This document shows, one piece after another, positions 58,830 to 64,000 of a stretch of 64,000 nucleotides of DNA. A model generated the notes under the pieces. The model did no database searches. It was not told the origin of the DNA and saw nothing but the letters and a program-made list of their open reading frames with translations. This DNA is from Antarctobacter heliothermus (lineage in GTDB: Bacteria; Pseudomonadota; Alphaproteobacteria; Rhodobacterales; Rhodobacteraceae), in NCBI RefSeq assembly GCF_002237555.1, contig NZ_CP022540.1:248001-312000 (forward strand). The letters are read 5' to 3'. A program made the position numbers and the translations under genes. The first letter of the stretch is position 1, and the number at the start of each line of letters is the position of its first letter.

Positions 58830-60110
58830 ATGAACCGTTTCACGAAACTGCTGTCCGGTGCCGCCACGCTGGCCCTTGTTGCCGGTGGCGCCAGCGCCCA
58901 GGATTGCCCAATCAAGGTTGGCGTTCTGCACTCGCTGTCCGGCACCATGGCGATCTCTGAAACCACGCTGAAAGACACCATGCTGATGCTGATCGAACAG
59001 CAGAACGCCGCCGGTGGTCTGCTGGGCTGTGAACTGGAGGCCGTTGTGGTCGACCCGGCCTCTGACTGGCCGCTGTTTGCCGAAAAGGCGCGCGAACTGC
59101 TGACCGTGCATGAGGTCGACGTGATGTTCGGCAACTGGACATCCGTGTCGCGCAAATCCGTGCTGCCGGTGATCGAGGAACTGAACGGCCTGCTGTTCTA
59201 CCCGGTCCAGTACGAAGGCGAAGAATCCTCCAAAAACGTGTTCTACACCGGTGCCGCCCCGAACCAGCAGGCGATCCCGGCCGTGGATTACTTCCTTGAG
59301 GAACTGGGCGTCGAGAAATTCGCTCTGCTCGGCACCGACTATGTCTATCCGCGCACGACCAACAACATCCTCGCCAGCTATCTGGCGTCGAAGGGCATCG
59401 CCGAAGAAGACATTTTTGTGAACTACACGCCCTTTGGCCATTCCGACTGGGGTACAATTGTGGCCGACGTCGTGGCGCTGGGTGAGGACGGCAAACAGGT
59501 CGGCGTGATCAGCACCATCAACGGTGATGCCAACATCGGCTTCTACAAGGAACTGGCCGCCGCCGGCGTCTCTGCCGACGACATCCCCGTCGTCGCCTTC
59601 TCGGTTGGCGAAGAGGAACTCTCGGGTCTGGATACATCCAACCTCGTTGGCCACCTCGCCGCATGGAACTACTTCCAGTCCGCCGAAGGCGAAGCCAATG
59701 AGGAATGGATCGCCGCGTGGAAAGCCCGCATGGGCGAAGACCGCGTGACCAACGACCCGATGGAAGCCCACTACATCGGCTTCAACATGTGGGTGAACGC
59801 GGTCAAGGCTGCTGAAACCACCGATGTCGACGCCGTGCGCACCGCGATGTACGGGCAGGAATTCCCGAACCTGACCGGCGGCACTGCCGTCATGCTGCCG
59901 AACCACCACCTGTCCAAGCCGGTCCTGATCGGCGAGATCACGGCAGAGGGCCAGTTCGACATCATCAGCCAGACCGACCCGGTTCCCGGCGACGCATGGA
60001 CCGACTTCCTGCCTGAATCGGCTGTGCTCAAGTCGGATTGGAAAGACCTCGGCTGCGGCATGTACAACACCGAGACCTCGACCTGCGTTCAGATCAAATC
60101 AAACTACTGA
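58830..60110 (+). CDS. urtA: Urea ABC transporter substrate-binding protein
   Basis: A 426-residue periplasmic protein. Signal peptide (MNRFTKLLSGAATLALVAGG), then IKVGVLHSLSGTMAISETTL, LLFYPVQYEGEESSKNVFYTG and FALLGTDYVYPRTTN, all characteristic of UrtA. It binds urea for import. A hairpin without T run follows it. Confidence 0.96.
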   Translation: MNRFTKLLSGAATLALVAGGASAQDCPIKVGVLHSLSGTMAISETTLKDTMLMLIEQQNAAGGLLGCELEAVVVDPASDWPLFAEKARELLTVHEVDVMFGNWTSVSRKSVLPVIEELNGLLFYPVQYEGEESSKNVFYTGAAPNQQAIPAVDYFLEELGVEKFALLGTDYVYPRTTNNILASYLASKGIAEEDIFVNYTPFGHSDWGTIVADVVALGEDGKQVGVISTINGDANIGFYKELAAAGVSADDIPVVAFSVGEEELSGLDTSNLVGHLAAWNYFQSAEGEANEEWIAAWKARMGEDRVTNDPMEAHYIGFNMWVNAVKAAETTDVDAVRTAMYGQEFPNLTGGTAVMLPNHHLSKPVLIGEITAEGQFDIISQTDPVPGDAWTDFLPESAVLKSDWKDLGCGMYNTETSTCVQIKSNY

Positions 60111-60123
60111 TCGTCTCTGATCA

Positions 60124-60147
60124 GCGAGGGGCATTCACGCCCCTCGC
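60124..60147 (+). other. Intercistronic hairpin between urtA and urtB
   Basis: GCGAGGGGC (60124-60132) pairs with GCCCCTCGC (60139-60147), 9 bp with a 6-nt loop, with no T run. Such hairpins protect the binding protein mRNA and raise its expression over the permeases. Confidence 0.6.
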
Positions 60148-60213
60148 CATCGCATGACCACTGGCAGGGCGATGTCCGCCCTGCCCGCCCCAACCTCAAA
60201 GGCAGGCCGATCC

Positions 60214-62157
60214 ATGCTCCGTGCCCTTTTTGCGGCTCTATTTTTCGCGTGGCTGCCCGCGCCCGGATTTACCCAGGATCTGCAAACGATCCTGCAAGAG
60301 CACCAACCGCAGGTCGCCAAGCCCTCTCGCGGGACTGTCGGCCCTGTACTGGAAGCCTTGTCCGCCTCTGGCCTGCCCGATGTTCCGCGTTTTCTGGAAC
60401 GCTGGCAGGAAAAAGAGGTCTATACCCGCGAAGACGACGGCCTGTTCTTTTACGTCGAGACAACTGGCGACACGGTTACGCTGATCGACTTGAGCACAGG
60501 TGAGCCTGCCCAGACCACCGTCGATCCCGGCACCCTTGACCAGATCAAACCAAACGGCGGTGTGCGCCGCGCCATCTCCGAGGCACTGGTGCAGTTCCAG
60601 TTGTCCGATCCCGACATCACCCGCCGGGCCGGGGCCGTTGACGCCATTGCGCGCGGCCTTGATCCCAGCCAGATCGCGCCGCTCGCCGCCTCGATCGACG
60701 GAGAGCCGGATGCCGCGCTCAAGCTGCGCAAGCAACGCCTGCTGAACTATCTCGCAGCCCGCTACGGTGAAACGCCAGAGGCGCGCATCGCCGCCATCAA
60801 GGCGCTCGGCTCTGACCTCAGCGTCGATGGCCGCGCCGTCCTGTCGCAAGTCCTGTCGACAACAACAGAAATCGCACAAGACATCCCTGCCTCGGCCAAT
60901 GTCGCCCGCATCCTCAAGCCCGGCACTGACCTGTCAGCGGCAGATGCCTACGCGATGATCGCCGCAACGGCGGGTGCCCCCGCGCTGATCGACCCGTCCC
61001 GCATCCGCCCGACGCTGGAAGCCCACGTCGAAAACGGCCGTGCAGGCGGCATTCCCGCCGCCCAACTGACCACACCAGAGGCCCGCTTGCGCGCCTACGA
61101 TGCGCTGGCCGCAGAGGGCACGGTTCCGCCCCGCGCCACGCCTGAAATCATCGCCGAAACCTTGGCAGGCTGGACCATCTATGAGGCCTACGACGAACCG
61201 GACGCCGCCATCACCGACGCCGCCGAAGTGACCCAGGCCGCCGTGCAAAGCCGGGTGGCCGTGTCGCAGGCCGCCGACCTTGGGCTGGACGCCATCTCTC
61301 TCGCGTCGATCTACTTTCTTGCCGCGATCGGCCTTGCCATCACCTTTGGCGTGATGGGCGTGATCAACATGGCGCACGGCGAATTCATCATGATGGGGGC
61401 CTATACCGGCTATGTCGTGCAACTGTTCATCCCCGATTACACCCTGTCGCTGGTCGTCGCCCTGCCGCTGGCCTTTGCCGTGACATTCGGGGCGGGTGTG
61501 GCGATGGAGCGGCTGGTGATCCGCTGGCTCTATGATCGCCCGCTGGAAACCCTGCTGGCCACCTTCGGCGTGTCCATCGCACTGCAACAACTGGCCAAAA
61601 ACATCTTTGGCACACAGGCCCGCCCGCTGACCTCCCCGGCATGGCTGGATGGCGCGCTGCAGTTCAACGACGTGATCGCCATCAGCTATATCCGCATCGC
61701 CATCTTTGTGCTGGCGCTGCTGTTCCTCTGCCTGCTGCTCTTCATCCTCAAAAAGACCCGTCTGGGGCTGGAAGTCCGCGCCGTGACGCAAAACCCGCGC
61801 ATGGCCGCCTCGATGGGGATCAACCCCGACCGGATCAAGATGATGACCTTTGGCCTTGGCTCGGGCATCGCGGGCATCGCCGGTGTCGCCATCGGACTTT
61901 ACGCCAAGGTCACCTCGGAAATGGGCGCCGATTACATCGTGCAAAGCTTTATGACCGTGGTCGTGGGCGGTGTCGGCAACGTCTGGGGCACCCTTGCCGG
62001 TGCCTTCATGATCGGCACGCTGCAAAAGGGGATCGAGTTCTTCAACCCCTCCAACACGCTGGCGGCACAGACCTACATGATCCTTTTCATCATCCTCTTT
62101 ATCCAGTTCCGGCCAAAGGGCATCGTCGCCCTCAAAGGCCGCGCAGCAGGGGATTGA
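60214..62157 (+). CDS. urtB: Urea ABC transporter permease UrtB
   Basis: A 647-residue permease. An N-terminal signal (MLRALFAALFFAWLPAPGFTQ) and a long helical, probably periplasmic region (to about 350) precede a LivH-type permease (FGVMGVINMAHGEFIMMGAY to the end). The extended form is usual for proteobacterial UrtB. ATG 60214 is the best start. Confidence 0.92.
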   Translation: MLRALFAALFFAWLPAPGFTQDLQTILQEHQPQVAKPSRGTVGPVLEALSASGLPDVPRFLERWQEKEVYTREDDGLFFYVETTGDTVTLIDLSTGEPAQTTVDPGTLDQIKPNGGVRRAISEALVQFQLSDPDITRRAGAVDAIARGLDPSQIAPLAASIDGEPDAALKLRKQRLLNYLAARYGETPEARIAAIKALGSDLSVDGRAVLSQVLSTTTEIAQDIPASANVARILKPGTDLSAADAYAMIAATAGAPALIDPSRIRPTLEAHVENGRAGGIPAAQLTTPEARLRAYDALAAEGTVPPRATPEIIAETLAGWTIYEAYDEPDAAITDAAEVTQAAVQSRVAVSQAADLGLDAISLASIYFLAAIGLAITFGVMGVINMAHGEFIMMGAYTGYVVQLFIPDYTLSLVVALPLAFAVTFGAGVAMERLVIRWLYDRPLETLLATFGVSIALQQLAKNIFGTQARPLTSPAWLDGALQFNDVIAISYIRIAIFVLALLFLCLLLFILKKTRLGLEVRAVTQNPRMAASMGINPDRIKMMTFGLGSGIAGIAGVAIGLYAKVTSEMGADYIVQSFMTVVVGGVGNVWGTLAGAFMIGTLQKGIEFFNPSNTLAAQTYMILFIILFIQFRPKGIVALKGRAAGD

Positions 62158-62160
62158 GCC

Positions 62161-62649
62161 ATGATCACCATCGAAACACTCACCGAACCCACACCGGGTT
62201 TTGCCGATCTGGTCGAGACGCACACCACCTTCTGCGATGGCACCGCCCCTCCTGAAAGCTGCCACCGGCTGCCGATCTCTGCCCTGTTCACCCCGGACCT
62301 GACGGTATGGACAGCCAGCGAGAACGGCACGCTCTACGGCATGGGCGCGATGAAGGCACTCTCCGACACAGAGGGTGAGATCAAGTCCATGCACACCCGC
62401 GCCGCCGCACGCGGCAAGGGGATCGCCCGAATTCTGCTGGAAACCATCATCCAAGAGGCGCGCCGCCGGGGATACACCGGCCTCTGGCTAGAAACCGGCG
62501 TGCATCCGGATTTCGCAGCGGCCCGCGCGCTCTATACCGCCTTCGGTTTCACGGAAACCGGCCCGTTTGGCAGCTATACCCGCGACCCGCACAGCGTCTT
62601 CATGACGCTCGACCTCACCGCCGACAGCAAAGCGAAGGCTCACACATGA
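62161..62649 (+). CDS. GNAT family N-acetyltransferase inside urt operon
   Basis: A 162-residue acetyltransferase. Acetyl-CoA motif RGKGIARILLETIIQEARRRG, followed by LYTAFGFTETGPF. It starts 3 bp after urtB and overlaps urtC by ATGA, so it is translated with the transporter. The substrate is unknown. Confidence 0.85.
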   Translation: MITIETLTEPTPGFADLVETHTTFCDGTAPPESCHRLPISALFTPDLTVWTASENGTLYGMGAMKALSDTEGEIKSMHTRAAARGKGIARILLETIIQEARRRGYTGLWLETGVHPDFAAARALYTAFGFTETGPFGSYTRDPHSVFMTLDLTADSKAKAHT

Positions 62650-63812
62650 ACCGCAGCTTCATCTCCCGGAACCCCTCCGTTCTCTGGTTTCTCGCCATTC
62701 TTGGCCTGTTCACCCTTGGCGTGACGCTGTTGTCAGAGGCGACCGGCACCGGCCTGATCTCAACCAGTTTCGTCAAGACGCTGGGCAAGACGCTCTGCCT
62801 GTGTCTTGTCGCCATCGCGATGGATGTGGTCTGGGGCTATTGCGGCATCCTCAGCCTTGGCCATTTCGCCTTTTTCGGCATCGGCGGGTATGCTATCGGC
62901 ATGTGGCTGATGTACGCAAGGACAGAGGTCATCGTCTCGGCCAGCATGGCCAATCAGGTGATCCCGCCCAGTGCGACAGAGGTGTCAGATGCCATCGCCA
63001 GCCAGATTTTTGGCGTGGTCGGCGCGTCGGAACTGCCGACGATCTGGTCCTTTGCCCACTCGCTGCCGCTGCAACTGATGATGGTTGTGCTGATCCCCGG
63101 CCTGCTGGCGCTGGTCTTTGGCTGGCTCGCCTTCCGCAGCCGCGTCACAGGTGTTTACCTGTCGATCCTGACTCAGGCGATGACGCTGGCGCTTTCGCTC
63201 TACCTGTTCCAGAACGACAGCGGCCTGCGCGGCAACAACGGGTTGTCCGGCCTGCAAAATATCCCCGGCTTTGAATCCACCCCGCAAAGCCTTGTCTCCA
63301 TGGCCTTCTTCTGGGCCTCGGCCTTGGCGCTGGCCATCGGCTATCTTCTCTTTGCCTTTGTCACCTCCGGCAAGATGGGCAGCGTGATCCGCGCCATCCG
63401 CGACAATGAAACCCGCGTGCGCTTCCTTGGCTACCACGTCGAAAGCTACAAGCTCTTCGTCTTCACCCTGACCGCCATCGTGGCCGGCATCGCAGGTGCG
63501 CTGTATTACCCACAGGCGGGCATCATCAACCCGGCGGAAATCGCCCCCATCGCATCCATCTACCTTGCGGTCTGGGTCGCCATCGGCGGGCGCGGACGGC
63601 TGTACGGCGCGGTCCTCGGCACGGTCTTTGTCACGCTCGCGTCCAGCTGGTTCACCGGCGGCGGCGCGCCCGACATCAACCTCGGGTTCTACGTCGTCAA
63701 ATGGACCGACTGGTGGCTGGTGCTGCTGGGCCTGTCGTTTGTCGCCGTCACCCTGCTCGCCCCCCAAGGCATCGGCGGCCTCGTCGACAAACTGGTGAGG
63801 AAAAAAGCATGA
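62646..63812 (+). CDS. urtC: Urea ABC transporter permease UrtC
   Basis: A 388-residue LivM-type permease with about nine spans. YCGILSLGHFAFFGIGGYAIG is the family signature, with the C-terminal WVAIGGRGRLYGAVLGTVF. It forms the urea channel with UrtB. It overlaps the GNAT and urtD genes by ATGA. Confidence 0.95.
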   Translation: MNRSFISRNPSVLWFLAILGLFTLGVTLLSEATGTGLISTSFVKTLGKTLCLCLVAIAMDVVWGYCGILSLGHFAFFGIGGYAIGMWLMYARTEVIVSASMANQVIPPSATEVSDAIASQIFGVVGASELPTIWSFAHSLPLQLMMVVLIPGLLALVFGWLAFRSRVTGVYLSILTQAMTLALSLYLFQNDSGLRGNNGLSGLQNIPGFESTPQSLVSMAFFWASALALAIGYLLFAFVTSGKMGSVIRAIRDNETRVRFLGYHVESYKLFVFTLTAIVAGIAGALYYPQAGIINPAEIAPIASIYLAVWVAIGGRGRLYGAVLGTVFVTLASSWFTGGGAPDINLGFYVVKWTDWWLVLLGLSFVAVTLLAPQGIGGLVDKLVRKKA

Positions 63813-64000
63813 GCAAGACGCTCCTAGAACTCTCCGGCGTCTCCGTCTCTTTTGACGGCTTCAAGGCGATCAACAACCTCAGCTTCCAGATCGGCGAACC
63901 CGAACTGCGCGCCATCATCGGCCCCAACGGCGCGGGCAAGACCACCTTCATGGACATCATCACCGGCAAGACCAAACCGGATGACGGCCATATTCTCTGG
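63809..64000 (+). CDS. urtD: Urea ABC transporter ATP-binding protein UrtD, N-terminal fragment
   Basis: The first 64 residues, cut by the window edge. Walker A is IIGPNGAGKTTFMDII, preceded by VSVSFDGFKAINNLSF. This is the UrtD ATPase. It overlaps urtC by ATGA. Confidence 0.9.
   Translation, partial: MSKTLLELSGVSVSFDGFKAINNLSFQIGEPELRAIIGPNGAGKTTFMDIITGKTKPDDGHILW

Noticed and set aside
60934-62454. Minus-strand 506-residue frame over urtB
   Set aside because: It is a shadow of urtB; no family pattern and no start signal.

Overview
The window is a GC-rich bacterial chromosome segment that reads as a marine Rhodobacteraceae (Roseobacter-type alphaproteobacterium). Pointers are the tolQRAB-pal-cpoB-tilS-ftsH block, L-malyl-CoA lyase, an acidic FYDLN-type protein, a ligase-associated DEXH helicase with PdeM, BMP-type ABC transport, and a urease operon divergent from a urea ABC transporter. 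No rRNA, CRISPR array, prophage or intact insertion sequence is visible. One tRNA, Ala(GGC), is present.

Layout. 1-2290: tail of a BMP-family ABC importer (permease fragment, permease, binding protein, terminator). 2380-13920: small transcription units: a ClpP-fold-like exported protein, a VWA protein, aldo/keto reductase, nitroreductase preceded by an apparent CoA-transferase remnant, helicase and PdeM, a thioesterase, an epimerase, DUF1097, and a VOC protein divergent from a WYL-type regulator. 14026-17016: one-carbon folate genes fhs and folD with a chorismate mutase between them. 17256-27889: MOSC protein, methyltransferase, ftsH, tilS, cpoB, pal, tolB, tolA, tolR, tolQ and ybgC, all on the minus strand. 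27980-30898: HNH protein, MscS channel, flavoprotein. 30957-36228: a minus-strand unit dgcN-dgcA-D-amino acid aminotransferase-OmpA protein, suggesting D-glutamate or D-amino acid catabolism. 36955-50759: mcl1, Lrp/LysE pair, AraC regulator, accA, HEAT-repeat protein, ccdA with an exported thioredoxin, GntR regulator, J-domain protein, YgjP-type peptidase, FYDLN protein, tRNA-Ala, exported and membrane proteins of unknown function, cold shock protein, YciA thioesterase, FucU-like protein and a 33-residue small ORF. 50797-64000: urease operon (ureD, A, B, C, E, F, G with five extra genes) on the minus strand, divergent from urtA-urtB-GNAT-urtC-urtD on the plus strand.

How genes work together. 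The Urt transporter would import urea and the divergent urease would hydrolyse it to ammonia. An NtrC-like palindrome upstream of urtA suggests nitrogen control. The Tol-Pal block holds the envelope together at division, and FtsH handles membrane protein turnover. Fhs and FolD interconvert formate-derived one-carbon units. DgcN and DgcA would turn D-glutamate into N-acetyl-L-glutamate, alongside a D-amino acid transaminase.

The most interesting signals are the extra genes inside the urease operon (including a 54-residue His-rich single-span protein between ureA and ureB), the GNAT gene inside the urt operon, the D-amino acid operon ending in a large OmpA protein with a dyad-rich leader, a dispersed AT-rich motif that twice sits beside GC hairpins, a collapsed CoA-transferase gene, and several short palindromes that look like operators. 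All functional calls come from reading the sequence; no database search was run.
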